In this document: in pieces, positions 9,246-17,599 of the stretch
Layout: each line of letters starts with the position of its first letter
Numbering within the stretch: the first letter of the stretch is position 1
Source: Methylobacter sp.
GTDB lineage: Bacteria; Pseudomonadota; Gammaproteobacteria; Methylococcales; Methylomonadaceae
Assembly (NCBI RefSeq): GCF_023227905.1
Contig: NZ_JALOCF010000064.1
Span: 1-19,881 of the forward strand
Reading direction: 5' to 3'
DNA: 19,881 nucleotides
Translations under genes and position numbers: made by a program
The notes under the pieces: model-generated
Database searches by the model: none
Seen by the model: the letters and a program-made list of their open reading frames with translations, nothing else
Told to the model about the DNA's origin: nothing

Positions 9246-9422
9246 CTTGGTTTTCCTTTTTGAACACCGCTTACATTGATAAACGGTGATCAACTTCCCC
9301 TCTTTCACATCAAACTGTTTTTCATTTAAGACTTCCCATTTATGAAAGCCGCTGCGGCATAACGTATTGCCTTTATGCAGCTGTGTCAGTTTGGGCCGTT
9401 TAAATTGAATTACGTCACCCAT
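9237..9422 (-). CDS. small zinc-ribbon-like conserved protein, function unknown
   Basis: A 61-residue basic protein beginning MGDVIQFKRPK. It contains C22-x-x-x-F-H-K-W and, after a short beta-like stretch, C52-K-R-C55; the CxxxxH and CxxC pairs could hold one zinc ion. The C-terminus is lysine and arginine rich (SKRKTKAL). It recalls short conserved zinc-ribbon proteins of gammaproteobacteria and phages (DUF1660-like), but I give no function. ATG at 9422 has AAGGA with good spacing, which supports translation. Its stop codon is inside the terminator stem shared with gltD. The upstream TetR gene on the same strand stops 142 bases away. Confidence 0.7.
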   Translation of the reverse strand: MGDVIQFKRPKLTQLHKGNTLCRSGFHKWEVLNEKQFDVKEGKLITVYQCKRCSKRKTKAL

Positions 9423-9564
9423 AATTTCCTTCCAGATTTAAGCAAGCCGTTACAAAAATTTGTGGCATTTAACCGCTGCGTACGCATGACGTAACGTATA
9501 AAATCGCGAAAAAAATAGCCACAAAAGCTTCGTGTCGATAAAAAGCAACAGCGGCTAAGCTATA

Positions 9565-10164
9565 TCACTTTTTAACGATTGTATTCCACGCGGCAAGCCA
9601 GGTTTGCGGTTGATATGTGTCGGCTTTCCTATCAAGAAACCCGGTCAAAGCCAGTCGCAGAGTATTATTAATAATGCCGAAGAAATGGGCGTAGCCCAGT
9701 TGGGCGTTAATATTACGGATTTCGCCTGTTTTAATACCGGCTTCAATAATCCGGATAATTTTTATAATCGCCCCGGTTTCATGTAGCGGCTTTGCTTCCG
9801 GCAAAAACTCGTTGATGTTCAAAATCAACAGAAAGCGCATTACATCCGGCGCCTCGTCTGTTAACTTGAACAGCAGATCGACTATGCCGCGCAATTGTTC
9901 GGATGGCTTTTCATTCTTGCGCTTTATGTCATCAATAGAGACGCTTAAGCTACCGAGAATATTGGCATATAATTGCGATGCAATCATTTGTTTGGTTTTG
10001 AAGTGCTGATAGATTGCGCCAGCAGTTTTTGCACCAACCGCATCTTTAATATCGATTAATGATGTATTGAAGTAACCTTTTTCTACAAAAAGCTTTAAGG
10101 CTGCCAGCAATATCTCATCTTGCACGTCAGATTTTATCTGAGTATTTTCTATTTCCTGATCCAT
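9565..10164 (-). CDS. TetR/AcrR-family transcriptional regulator
   Basis: 199 residues. The N-terminal helix-turn-helix (about 15-60) is typical of the family: ILLAALKLFVEKGYFNTSLIDI, then VGAKTAGAIYQHFKTKQMI, where YxHFxxK is the recognition-helix end. The remainder is helical and would be the ligand-binding and dimer domain; the ligand cannot be read from it. The ATG at 10164 follows GAAAGAAG, a reasonable ribosome binding site. It lies 93 bases downstream of pgsA on the same strand and may be read through from uvrC-pgsA. No divergent efflux or target gene adjoins it, so its regulon is not evident. Family call sure, role unknown. Confidence 0.88.
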   Translation of the reverse strand: MDQEIENTQIKSDVQDEILLAALKLFVEKGYFNTSLIDIKDAVGAKTAGAIYQHFKTKQMIASQLYANILGSLSVSIDDIKRKNEKPSEQLRGIVDLLFKLTDEAPDVMRFLLILNINEFLPEAKPLHETGAIIKIIRIIEAGIKTGEIRNINAQLGYAHFFGIINNTLRLALTGFLDRKADTYQPQTWLAAWNTIVKK

Positions 10165-10257
10165 GTTCTTCTTTCACAGCTAATTCAATGCGCTGTATTA
10201 TTTGTATGTGAGTGAAAAAGTAAGAGGTCTACACATTATAGGCTCGCGAGTATAAAC

Positions 10258-10821
10258 TTATTTTGCGTTCAAAACCGCCAGTGCAGCGCTTAAGTAACTT
10301 ACCATCGACCATAATGTCAATATAGCCGCAATATATAACAAGCCATACCCGCAGTAATTTATGGGTATACCCAGTATATCTTCGCGATATAACAACATGC
10401 CAATCGCCAGCATTTGAGCCGTAGTCTTCCATTTACCTAATTGGGATACTTTAACCTTTGCCCTCTGACCGATCTCTGCCATCCATTCCCTAAGTGAGGC
10501 AATGGTAATTTCCCGACCAATGATGATCGCCGCTGGTATAGCCAAATAAGGACTGGCCTGCTGCTGAACAATCAGGACCAACACCATAGCCACCATCAGT
10601 TTATCCGCCACAGGATCTAAAAAAGCCCCGAAAGGCGTCTCTAAACTCATTTTCCTGGCAAGATAGCCGTCCAGCCAGTCAGTAATTCCCGCCGCTAAAA
10701 AAATCAGCATACAGGCAATATTGGAATATGCCCAGGGCAGATAAAAAACCACGATAATTAATGGAATTAACGCGATTCTTAACAGCGTAAGGTTTGTCGG
10801 TAAATTAAATTCAATTGTCAT
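10258..10821 (-). CDS. pgsA: CDP-diacylglycerol--glycerol-3-phosphate 3-phosphatidyltransferase
   Basis: Makes phosphatidylglycerophosphate, the committed step to phosphatidylglycerol and cardiolipin, in the inner membrane. 187 residues with several hydrophobic helices. The CDP-alcohol phosphotransferase signature is complete: D48-W-L-D51-G52, A55-R56, G65, D69 and D73, with the family spacing. N-terminal NLPTNLTLLRIALIP is the usual PgsA opening. The ATG at 10821 overlaps the 3' end of uvrC by 11 bases, indicating translational coupling; uvrC-pgsA is a well-known gammaproteobacterial pair. No tRNA gene follows it here, as it does in some relatives. Confidence 0.95.
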   Translation of the reverse strand: MTIEFNLPTNLTLLRIALIPLIIVVFYLPWAYSNIACMLIFLAAGITDWLDGYLARKMSLETPFGAFLDPVADKLMVAMVLVLIVQQQASPYLAIPAAIIIGREITIASLREWMAEIGQRAKVKVSQLGKWKTTAQMLAIGMLLYREDILGIPINYCGYGLLYIAAILTLWSMVSYLSAALAVLNAK

Positions 10822-12652
10822 CTTGATGATGAAATAGTTCGTAAATCCGTTGTGCTAACTGACGGCTTATGCCATCCACACTGCAAAGTGCATCCACGCC
10901 AGCCTGTGAAATACCTTGCAGCCCCCCAAATTGTTTCAATAAAATCTGTCGGCGTTTAGGCCCCAACCCTGGAATAGCCTCCAAGGACGATTGTTTTTTA
11001 GCCTTTCCCCGTCGCTGTCTGTGCCCTGTTATCGCAAATCGATGCGCTTCATCGCGAATATGCTGAATCAACAATAAACCGCTAGCTCCAGGACTTATAT
11101 CTAATGGCTGCTCTTGATCCACTAGTATAAGCTTTTCCATGCCGGGTTTTCTATCCGGACCTTTGGAAACGCCGACTATCATAACATTGTTTATGTCTAA
11201 TTCCGCCAATGCCTTTTGCGCTTCATGCACCTGACCTTTACCGCCGTCTATAAGCAATATATCCGGCGCCGCATGTTCCCCCTGTTTTAACCTTTTAAAA
11301 CGCCTGAATACCGCCTGATGAATAGCCGCATAATCATCGCCGGCGGTTATGCCTTCGATGTTAAACCGTCGATATGCCGATTTTACCGGACCTTCCCGGT
11401 CGAATACCACACAGGACGCAACCGTTTGATCGCCCTGGGTATGACTGATATCGAAACATTCAAGGCGTTTTGGCAACTCCTTGCAGTCCAACTCTTCCTG
11501 TAAACTGAGGAAACGGGCATAAATTCCCTGCTTGTCGGATAATTTGCTCAGCAGTGAATTTTCGGCATTGGTGCAAGCCATTTCCAACCATTTTGAGCGC
11601 TCACCCCTGACATTGTGAGAGATAGCTACCGCATGTTTTGCCCGAGATGCCAGCACTTCCATTAGCAGATTAGCTTCTTCCGGCTGATGACTGACAATCA
11701 ATTCATGAGGAATTTGTTTATCCAGATAATATTGCGGAATAAACGCCTGAATGATGGCTGCCGGATCATGCTCGTCGGTTATTTTCGGGAAAAACACTTT
11801 ATTACCCAAATGCTGCCCATTGCGGATAAAAAATACCTGAACACAAGCCACTCCGGCTTTGGTTGCACAGGCGATAATATCAACATCGCCCCGGTCGCCG
11901 AGCACAAATTGTTTTTCCAGCACCGAACGCAATTTTATAATCTGATCCCTGAAACCGGCGGCCCGCTCATATTCAAGGTTAGCCGACGCTTGCTCCATAT
12001 TAACAATCAACTGATCGATCAGCAGACCGCCCTTGCCCTCCAAAAACAATATCGTGTTTTCAACATCCTTCGCATAAGCGGCTTTATCGATTAAACCAAC
12101 GCACGGCGCGGTGCAGCGCTCTATCTGGTGCTGAAGGCAAGGCCGTGAGCGATTGTTGTAAATGGAATCATCGCACTGCCTGACAAGAAAAATCCGTTGC
12201 AGCAGCTTAAGAGTTTCTTTGATCGCGCCGATGCCCGGATAAGGGCCGAAATATTTCCCCTTTCTCTTTTTGGCGCCGCGATGCAGCGTGATCTGCGGAA
12301 AATCATGCTCAGTAGACAGGAAGATATAGGGATAGGACCGGTCGTCTCTTAAGCAAATGTTGTATTGGGGCTTATGACGCTTGATCAGCTGGCATTCCAG
12401 CAATAAAGCCTCGCCTTCAGTATGCGTCACCGTTACTTCAATGGCCACGATCTTGGACACCATCCGGTGTTGCTTGGTTGATGCGCTTGGCTTTTTAAAA
12501 TAGCTGGAAACGCGGTTTTTAAGGTTCTTGGCCTTGCCGATATAAATAATTTCGCCCTGCTCATTGAGCATCTTATAAATGCCGGGGCGCGTAGTCAGGT
12601 TTTTTAAAAACGCTTTTATATCGAATCTGTTTTCTGGTAACTCGGGACTCAC
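10811..12652 (-). CDS. uvrC: UvrABC excinuclease subunit C
   Basis: Makes both incisions during nucleotide excision repair. 613 residues, normal length. Order: GIY-YIG nuclease domain (GIY at 24-26, YIG at 37-39, R47) for the 3' cut; four cysteines (C160, C172, C180, C184) as in iron-sulfur UvrC; UVR helical hairpin (about 206-241) that meets UvrB; RNase H-like endonuclease domain for the 5' cut with D401 (ECFDISH), D469 (LIDGGKGQ) and H537 (DEAHRFA); and a C-terminal helix-hairpin-helix pair (about 556-607). The start is GTG at 12652, supported by AGGA a few bases upstream and by the normal distance to the GIY motif. It is the first gene of the run uvrC-pgsA. Confidence 0.96.
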   Translation of the reverse strand: MSPELPENRFDIKAFLKNLTTRPGIYKMLNEQGEIIYIGKAKNLKNRVSSYFKKPSASTKQHRMVSKIVAIEVTVTHTEGEALLLECQLIKRHKPQYNICLRDDRSYPYIFLSTEHDFPQITLHRGAKKRKGKYFGPYPGIGAIKETLKLLQRIFLVRQCDDSIYNNRSRPCLQHQIERCTAPCVGLIDKAAYAKDVENTILFLEGKGGLLIDQLIVNMEQASANLEYERAAGFRDQIIKLRSVLEKQFVLGDRGDVDIIACATKAGVACVQVFFIRNGQHLGNKVFFPKITDEHDPAAIIQAFIPQYYLDKQIPHELIVSHQPEEANLLMEVLASRAKHAVAISHNVRGERSKWLEMACTNAENSLLSKLSDKQGIYARFLSLQEELDCKELPKRLECFDISHTQGDQTVASCVVFDREGPVKSAYRRFNIEGITAGDDYAAIHQAVFRRFKRLKQGEHAAPDILLIDGGKGQVHEAQKALAELDINNVMIVGVSKGPDRKPGMEKLILVDQEQPLDISPGASGLLLIQHIRDEAHRFAITGHRQRRGKAKKQSSLEAIPGLGPKRRQILLKQFGGLQGISQAGVDALCSVDGISRQLAQRIYELFHHQDDN

Positions 12653-12824
12653 ACTTTATCCTGATAGCATGCGGTACAGCATGAAAAATTCATTATGCAG
12701 GGATTAGTCCTTATCCAATTTGTAAATGGGCTTTACTTCACACATTCTAAATCGTTTGTATATTTATTGAATAAAAACCTTTCCTAATTCAAGCTTTTTA
12801 ATAAATGTAAGGGATTGCTTACAT

Positions 12825-12858
12825 TTGCCTATGCTAAATTCAAATTTATATTAATTTG
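12825..12858 (+). promoter_or_regulatory. possible promoter with overlapping dyad ahead of the 64-residue gene
   Basis: TTGCCT (12825-12830) and TATATT (12847-12852) are 16 bases apart. A dyad CAAATT-N6-AATTTG (12841-12858) covers the -10 box, as an operator would. The surrounding 264-base gap between uvrC and this gene is AT-rich, so chance matches are likely and the call is weak. Confidence 0.3.
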
Positions 12859-12916
12859 GCATGAACAAACCTCCCTATCAACTTATTTTTCATTTAATTT
12901 ACTGGAGACTACCTGA

Positions 12917-13111
12917 ATGAAAGAAATAAAGATAACCCCTCTTACAGTACATCAATACGCAAAAATTTCTGATGATATTTATGATGAAACTGAACGGGTT
13001 GAACACGCGGGAATGCTTGCAGCCAAATGCAGCCAACATCCTGAATACGGAGACATTATTCTTATTTCATCTAATGTTGGCGATTGTTTAATGATTCACT
13101 ATTCGTTATAA
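12917..13111 (+). CDS. small hypothetical protein, 64 residues
   Basis: I do not recognise this protein. It starts MKEIKITPLTVHQYAKI, is acidic in the middle (SDDIYDETERVEH) and ends with a hydrophobic stretch (DIILISSNVGDCLMIHY). It has no signal peptide and no membrane helix of normal length, and two cysteines (in AAKCSQ and GDCLM) without a metal-site pattern. The ATG at 12917 has TGGAGA at 12902-12907, a good Shine-Dalgarno. It is the only plus-strand gene between gltD and xseB and is flanked by uvrC (divergent) and arsS (convergent). The ribosome binding site and a possible promoter with dyad favour a real gene over a chance frame. Confidence 0.55.
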   Translation: MKEIKITPLTVHQYAKISDDIYDETERVEHAGMLAAKCSQHPEYGDIILISSNVGDCLMIHYSL

Positions 13112-13286
13112 GCCTTGTTTAAACGACTTTTAACAGCAAGACCCGCCATCCGCTTTATGCGCCGAACCTTTGGTTTCCGAAACCGCTCTAAAACTCCGGT
13201 TTCTATCGTTATACCAACTCTAATAGTTAATACGCAACGGCTTAGAAAGCTTCATCACAAAGCCTAAAACTTCATGATGAATACTA

Positions 13287-14237
13287 TCAAGTGATCGCTC
13301 CTCCGCAGCTACTGCCTTGTCCTGCCGTGCAACCATAGCAATGTTTCAGCGTAGCAATAGATTTGCCCATTAATTCGGATATCTGACTCAAGTGTATTTT
13401 TTGCCTGCCTCCCAAAGGCAGTTGCAGCATTTGATTAAAATCGCAATCATAGACAAAGCCTTGCCAATCAACGCTTAAGGTATTTTTACACATAACCTTG
13501 TCCAAATTGGACGCATGAAAATTATCCTTGAGCAGTTGCAGATATTCATCAAACCGGCCGGTACTTAGCAAAACACTGCCGAATCGCCGCACGGGTAAAT
13601 TAGCCATCGCAAATAAATGATTAAACACGATGCCATAATGCTCATGCAGATGTTGCTTGTAAGCGTATTCCAAAGGCTGCTGTTCAGGCGGCAAGGCCGC
13701 GCCTTGCGGATTGAAAACCAGGTTTAATTCAAGGTTGGTATTGGCTTGACCATACCCCAGTTCGTTCAATAACTGCAAGGCCTTGATGCTGGCATTAAAC
13801 GTTCCCTTACCGCGTTGCTTATCGACATTTTCTTGTAGATAGCACGGCAGTGACGCGACGATTTCAACCTGGTGTTCCGCCAGAAAACCGCCCATATCCT
13901 CAAAGCCTTTTTCCAGCAAAATAACCAGATTACAGCGATCGATAATCTTTAAGCCGCGATTGCGTGCCTGCATCACCAAATAGCGAAAATGCGGATTCAT
14001 TTCCGGCGCGCCACCGGTCAAATCGAGCGTGTGAAGCCCATGCTTATCGATAAAACCCAAAGCCTGATCAATGGTGGCTTTGTCCATCAATTCGGTGCGC
14101 TTAGGCCCGGCATTGACATGGCAATGGGTGCAACTCAAATTGCATAAATAACCGAGATTGACTTGTAATATTTCCAGCTTATTGCGGGTAATAGCTGGAA
14201 AGTCGGAGTTCTGCAAAAAAGGTAGCGAATCGATCAT
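13287..14237 (-). CDS. arsS: ArsS, arsenosugar-biosynthesis radical SAM protein
   Basis: ArsS family enzymes use S-adenosylmethionine radical chemistry to attach a 5'-deoxyadenosyl group to methylated arsenite, giving an arsenosugar precursor. 316 residues, usual for the family. The radical SAM cluster cysteines are C32, C36 and C39 (CNLSCTHC, followed by H), then LDLTGGAPEMNPHF as the SAM-contacting GGxPE-like motif. The C-terminal half is the DUF3641-type extension, with C-x-x-D-C-D-F-N-Q and a terminal C-Y-G-C, S-S-C-G-G set that could hold a second metal site or the arsenic. ATG at 14237 is preceded by AGGA. No arsM, arsR or arsenic efflux gene is next to it in this window. Identity is recognised by family motifs; the substrate in this organism is inferred. 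Confidence 0.88.
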   Translation of the reverse strand: MIDSLPFLQNSDFPAITRNKLEILQVNLGYLCNLSCTHCHVNAGPKRTELMDKATIDQALGFIDKHGLHTLDLTGGAPEMNPHFRYLVMQARNRGLKIIDRCNLVILLEKGFEDMGGFLAEHQVEIVASLPCYLQENVDKQRGKGTFNASIKALQLLNELGYGQANTNLELNLVFNPQGAALPPEQQPLEYAYKQHLHEHYGIVFNHLFAMANLPVRRFGSVLLSTGRFDEYLQLLKDNFHASNLDKVMCKNTLSVDWQGFVYDCDFNQMLQLPLGGRQKIHLSQISELMGKSIATLKHCYGCTAGQGSSCGGAIT

Positions 14238-14259
14238 ATCAAAATCCTGTAAGAATTTT

Positions 14260-14302
14260 CACCAGGAAGGTCGCCAAAATAAAATACCGCGTCTTCCTGG
14301 TG
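14260..14302 (-). terminator. inverted repeat between parE and arsS, possible terminator
   Basis: CACCAGGAAG (14260-14269) and CTTCCTGGTG (14293-14302) are a perfect 10-bp inverted repeat with a 23-base spacer, in the 94-base gap after the parE stop. No T-run follows on the minus strand, so it may be a weak terminator, an RNA-processing stem or a protein-binding dyad ahead of arsS. Confidence 0.35.
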
Positions 14303-14331
14303 CATTTATACAAGCTGTTTAATGCCTTACA

Positions 14332-16224
14332 TCAGACAATATCCGCCAGATTCCCCTTGGTTTCCAGCCACACTTTCCTGTCCTGCGAACGTTTTTTAGC
14401 CAACAGCAAGTCAAGCTGGCCATTGGTATCATCACCTTCGTCCACCGTTAACTGCACCAATCTGCGGGTGTCCGGATTCATCGTGGTTTCCCGAAGCTGG
14501 CTGGGATTCATTTCGCCCAGGCCTTTAAAACGCTGCACATTGATCTGGCCTTTAAGCTTTTCGGCAGCGATGCGATCCAGCACGCCTTGGCGCTCGGCTT
14601 CATCCAGCGCGTAAAACACCCGTTTGCCGACGTCAATCCGATACAATGGCGGCATCGCGACATAGACATGACCAGCTTCCACCAGCGATTTAAAATGCTG
14701 GTAAAACAACGCGCAGATCAAGGTGGCGATATGGTTGCCGTCAGAATCGGCATCGGCCAGAATGCAGATCTTTCCGTAACGCAGATTCTGCAAATCGGAA
14801 GAACCCGGCTCTATGCCCAGGGCTACGGCAATATCATGAACTTCCTGCGACGCCATTACCTGGTTGGACTCAACCTCCCAAGTATTTAAAATCTTGCCGC
14901 GCAACGGCATAATCGCCTGAAAATCACGCTCCCGCGCCTGCTTGGCCGAGCCTCCGGCCGAGTCCCCTTCAACCAGGAACAATTCGGTCCGGGCTAGATC
15001 CTGTGCCGAACAGTCGGCCAGTTTGCCCGGCAAGGCAGGACCTGCGGTGATTTTTTTGCGGATGATTTTTTTATTGGAGCGCAGCCGCTTTTGCGCGCTG
15101 GAAATAATCACTTCGGCGATTTTCTCGCCCTCAGCCGGGTTCTGGTTCAGCCATAAGCTAAAACTGTCTTTCGCCACGCCGGAGACAAAAGTCACGCATT
15201 CGCGGGAACTGAGCCGCTCCTTGGTTTGCCCTGAAAACTGCGGGTCTTCGAGTTTTACCGACAGCACAAAGTGGCAGTTTTCCCAAACATCTTCCGGGGC
15301 GACTTTAACGCCGCGCGGCAGAATATTTCTAATATCGCAAAATTCGCGCATCGCTTCGGTCAGCCCAGCCCGCAGGCCGTTGACATGGGTTCCGCCTTGC
15401 GCAGTCGGTACCAGATTCACGTAACTTTCAGCCAGCACTTCCGCAGGATTTTCAATCGCCCAAACGATCCCCCATTCAACGGCTTCATGATTAGCGGACA
15501 TATTGCCCATAAACGGATGTTCCGGGCAATAATCAATATCACCTATACGGTCGAGCAAATACTCCTTGAGGCCGTCCTGATAACACCAGAAATACTCTTC
15601 GTCGGTTTGATCGATCTTCAGGGATATTTTCAAGCCCGGACATAAAACCGCCTTGGCTCGCAACACGTGCTTAAGCTTTAAAACCGACACCTTATTGGAA
15701 TCAAAATATTTTTCGTTCGGCCAGAAATGTACGGTTGTTCCGGTATTATTCTTGCCGACAGTGCCGGTCTCAGTCAGCCCGGTCTGCTTTTCGCCATCAG
15801 CAAACTCCATTCGATAGACCTTGCCGTTTCTTTTAACTTCCACTTCCAGCTTTGCCGACAAGGCGTTAACGACCGAGACGCCCACGCCATGCAAGCCGCC
15901 GGAAAACTGATAATTTTTATTGGAAAACTTTCCGCCCGCATGCAGCTGGGTCAAAATCACCTCGACACCGGGAATGCCTTGCTCGGGATGTATATCGACC
16001 GGCATCCCCCGGCCGTTATCGCTGACCAGCACCGAGCCGTCTTTATACAAGACCACGTCAATCGAGGTAGCATGGCCCGCCATCGCCTCGTCAACGCTGT
16101 TATCGACGACTTCCTGCACCAGATGGTTGGGCCTTGTCGTGTCCGTGTACATGCCGGGACGTTTCCGCACCGGCTCCAATCCGCTTAAAACTTCTATTGC
16201 CGCCGCGTTATATTCGCTACTCAT
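14332..16224 (-). CDS. parE: DNA topoisomerase IV subunit B
   Basis: ATPase subunit of topoisomerase IV, which separates replicated chromosomes. 630 residues, matching ParE and shorter than the roughly 800-residue gammaproteobacterial GyrB; the phrase MYTDTTRPNHLVQEVVDNSVDEA is ParE-like. GHKL ATP site: N42 in the VVDNSVDEA helix, D69-x-G-x-G near 69-73 and GGLHGVGVSVVNALS near 109-123, with the transducer lysine in Q333-T-K335. The TOPRIM domain has E419-G-D-S-A-G-G and D491-x-D493-x-D495, intact. ATG at 16224 has AGGA closely upstream. parC is not in the window. It is divergent from xseB across a repeat-rich gap. Confidence 0.96.
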   Translation of the reverse strand: MSSEYNAAAIEVLSGLEPVRKRPGMYTDTTRPNHLVQEVVDNSVDEAMAGHATSIDVVLYKDGSVLVSDNGRGMPVDIHPEQGIPGVEVILTQLHAGGKFSNKNYQFSGGLHGVGVSVVNALSAKLEVEVKRNGKVYRMEFADGEKQTGLTETGTVGKNNTGTTVHFWPNEKYFDSNKVSVLKLKHVLRAKAVLCPGLKISLKIDQTDEEYFWCYQDGLKEYLLDRIGDIDYCPEHPFMGNMSANHEAVEWGIVWAIENPAEVLAESYVNLVPTAQGGTHVNGLRAGLTEAMREFCDIRNILPRGVKVAPEDVWENCHFVLSVKLEDPQFSGQTKERLSSRECVTFVSGVAKDSFSLWLNQNPAEGEKIAEVIISSAQKRLRSNKKIIRKKITAGPALPGKLADCSAQDLARTELFLVEGDSAGGSAKQARERDFQAIMPLRGKILNTWEVESNQVMASQEVHDIAVALGIEPGSSDLQNLRYGKICILADADSDGNHIATLICALFYQHFKSLVEAGHVYVAMPPLYRIDVGKRVFYALDEAERQGVLDRIAAEKLKGQINVQRFKGLGEMNPSQLRETTMNPDTRRLVQLTVDEGDDTNGQLDLLLAKKRSQDRKVWLETKGNLADIV

Positions 16225-16270
16225 ACTTCCTAATCACTCACAATTCAATTTCATATATAATGCAGGACGC

Positions 16271-16320
16271 AAGGCAAAAGGCGAAAGGCACAAAATTTTT
16301 TGCCTTTTGCCTTTTGCCCT
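16271..16320. repeat. AAGGC-repeat hairpin in the parE/xseB divergent gap
   Basis: Bases 16271-16290 and 16301-16320 pair almost perfectly around a 10-base loop: 18 consecutive pairs with one G-T wobble, then one mismatch. Each arm is itself made of short direct repeats of the AAGGC / GCCTT kind. It lies in the gap between two divergent starts (16224 and 16365), so it is not a terminator for either flanking gene's 3' end. It could be a dispersed palindromic repeat or a leader structure. Confidence 0.6.
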
Positions 16321-16364
16321 TCGCCTTGAACTTTACATCGTACCATTAAAATTTTTTTTATCTC

Positions 16365-16598
16365 ATGCCGAAAAAGAAAACCTCGACTTTATTCGAAGAT
16401 TCCCTCGCAGAACTTGAGCAGCTGGTCGTCCAGCTCGAACAAGGCGACATCTCGCTGGAAGAATCGCTAAAGTCATTTGAACGCGGAGTCAACCTGACCC
16501 GTACTTGTCAAAAAGCCCTGCAAGAGGCCGAGCAAAAAGTTCAAATTCTAATTGAAAAAAACGGCACTCAAACCCTGGAGCCATTTACCGATGAGTAA
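16365..16598 (+). CDS. xseB: Exodeoxyribonuclease VII small subunit
   Basis: Small subunit of exonuclease VII, which degrades single-stranded DNA to oligonucleotides with XseA. 77 residues, all within the usual helical family pattern: FEDSLAELEQLVVQLEQGD near residues 10-28 and then ISLEESLKSFERGVNLT, the signature of the family. The sequence is two helices likely to form a coiled coil. The ATG at 16365 lacks a good Shine-Dalgarno; the bases before it are T-rich. Its last 8 bases overlap the ispA start, the common gammaproteobacterial xseB-ispA arrangement. xseA is not in the window. Confidence 0.93.
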   Translation: MPKKKTSTLFEDSLAELEQLVVQLEQGDISLEESLKSFERGVNLTRTCQKALQEAEQKVQILIEKNGTQTLEPFTDE

Positions 16599-17487
16599 TG
16601 CGTTAAAAGACTATCTTGAATTCTGTCAAAACCGTGTAGAAAGAGCGCTGGACGCTCGCCTGCCCAGAGAAAACATACTGCCGCAAAAACTGCATGAGGC
16701 AATGCGCTACAGCACATTGGACGGCGGCAAACGTATGCGTCCTATGCTGACTTACTGCACCGGAAAGACGCTGGGCATAGCCCCTGAAGCATTGGATGGT
16801 CCCGCTTGCGCCGTTGAATTCATCCATGTTTACTCATTGATCCATGACGATCTTCCGGCAATGGACGACGACGATCTTAGACGCGGCAAAGCCACCTGTC
16901 ATAAAGCGTTCGATGAAGCGACCGCTATTTTGACCGGCGATGCGCTGCAAACCCTGGCTTTTGAAATTCTGGCCCATGATCCCAGCATGACTGCCACCCC
17001 GGAAGGCCGCTTGAAAATGATCGTTGCATTAACCAAAGCCAGCGGTTCCCAAGGTATGGTCGGCGGTCAAGCAATCGATTTGGAATCCGTCGGCACCAGC
17101 TTGACATTGCCAGAACTGGAAAACATGCATATCCATAAAACCGGTGCATTGATACGTGCCAGCGTTAATATGGCGACCTTGGCGAAAGCCGATATAGACC
17201 CGAACGTTGCAAAAAAACTGGACAACTATGCCAAGTGCATCGGCTTGTCGTTCCAAGTTAAAGACGACATCCTCGACGAAGAAAGCGATACAGCAACGTT
17301 GGGCAAAACTCAAGGCAAAGACCAAAACAACAACAAACCTACCTATCCTGCTTTATTAGGTTTGGCCGGTGCCAAACAAAAAGCGATGGAACTGCATGAG
17401 CAAGCGCTGGATAACCTGAGCATTTTTGGCAGCGAAGCCGACTTGTTAAGAGATTTGTCACTTTATATTATTCAGCGGGATCATTAA
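16591..17487 (+). CDS. ispA: (2E,6E)-farnesyl diphosphate synthase
   Basis: Condenses isopentenyl diphosphate with dimethylallyl and geranyl diphosphate to give farnesyl diphosphate for ubiquinone, undecaprenol and hopanoids. From the ATG at 16591, which overlaps xseB by 8 bases and has GGAG ten bases upstream, the protein is 298 residues, the normal length. The first aspartate-rich motif is D86-D87-LPAM-D92-D93 followed by RRG, and the second is D225-D226-I-L-D229. GGKRMRP near residue 45 is the allylic diphosphate site, and GGQAIDL and HKTGALI also match. An in-frame start 13 codons upstream would lie well inside xseB and is not preferred. In many relatives dxs follows; here the cassette array does. 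Confidence 0.96.
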   Translation: MSNALKDYLEFCQNRVERALDARLPRENILPQKLHEAMRYSTLDGGKRMRPMLTYCTGKTLGIAPEALDGPACAVEFIHVYSLIHDDLPAMDDDDLRRGKATCHKAFDEATAILTGDALQTLAFEILAHDPSMTATPEGRLKMIVALTKASGSQGMVGGQAIDLESVGTSLTLPELENMHIHKTGALIRASVNMATLAKADIDPNVAKKLDNYAKCIGLSFQVKDDILDEESDTATLGKTQGKDQNNNKPTYPALLGLAGAKQKAMELHEQALDNLSIFGSEADLLRDLSLYIIQRDH

Positions 17488-17599
17488 TAGGGTCGCGCAT
17501 CAATTGAATAACTCTGAAAGGGATTGATCGGTGTAGAAACCATTACCGAAAATGGTTGGCTATCTAAAAAATAAACACCATATCGTCATGAAAAATATA

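Noticed and set aside
9477..9486. TGCGTACGCA palindrome between the TetR gene and the small zinc-ribbon gene, as a TetR operator
   Set aside because: It is downstream, not upstream, of the regulator, and a 10-base palindrome alone is too short to support an operator call.
10165..10257. tRNA gene after pgsA, as in some relatives
   Set aside because: No cloverleaf or T-loop signature (GTTCGA-type) is present in the 93-base gap.
13172..13236. GGTTTCCGAAACC palindrome (13172-13184), a further GGTTTC copy and a TTATACCAACTCTAATAG-type stretch after the 64-residue gene, resembling transposon-end debris
   Set aside because: No matching inverted end, target duplication or transposase frame was found, so a mobile-element call is not supported.
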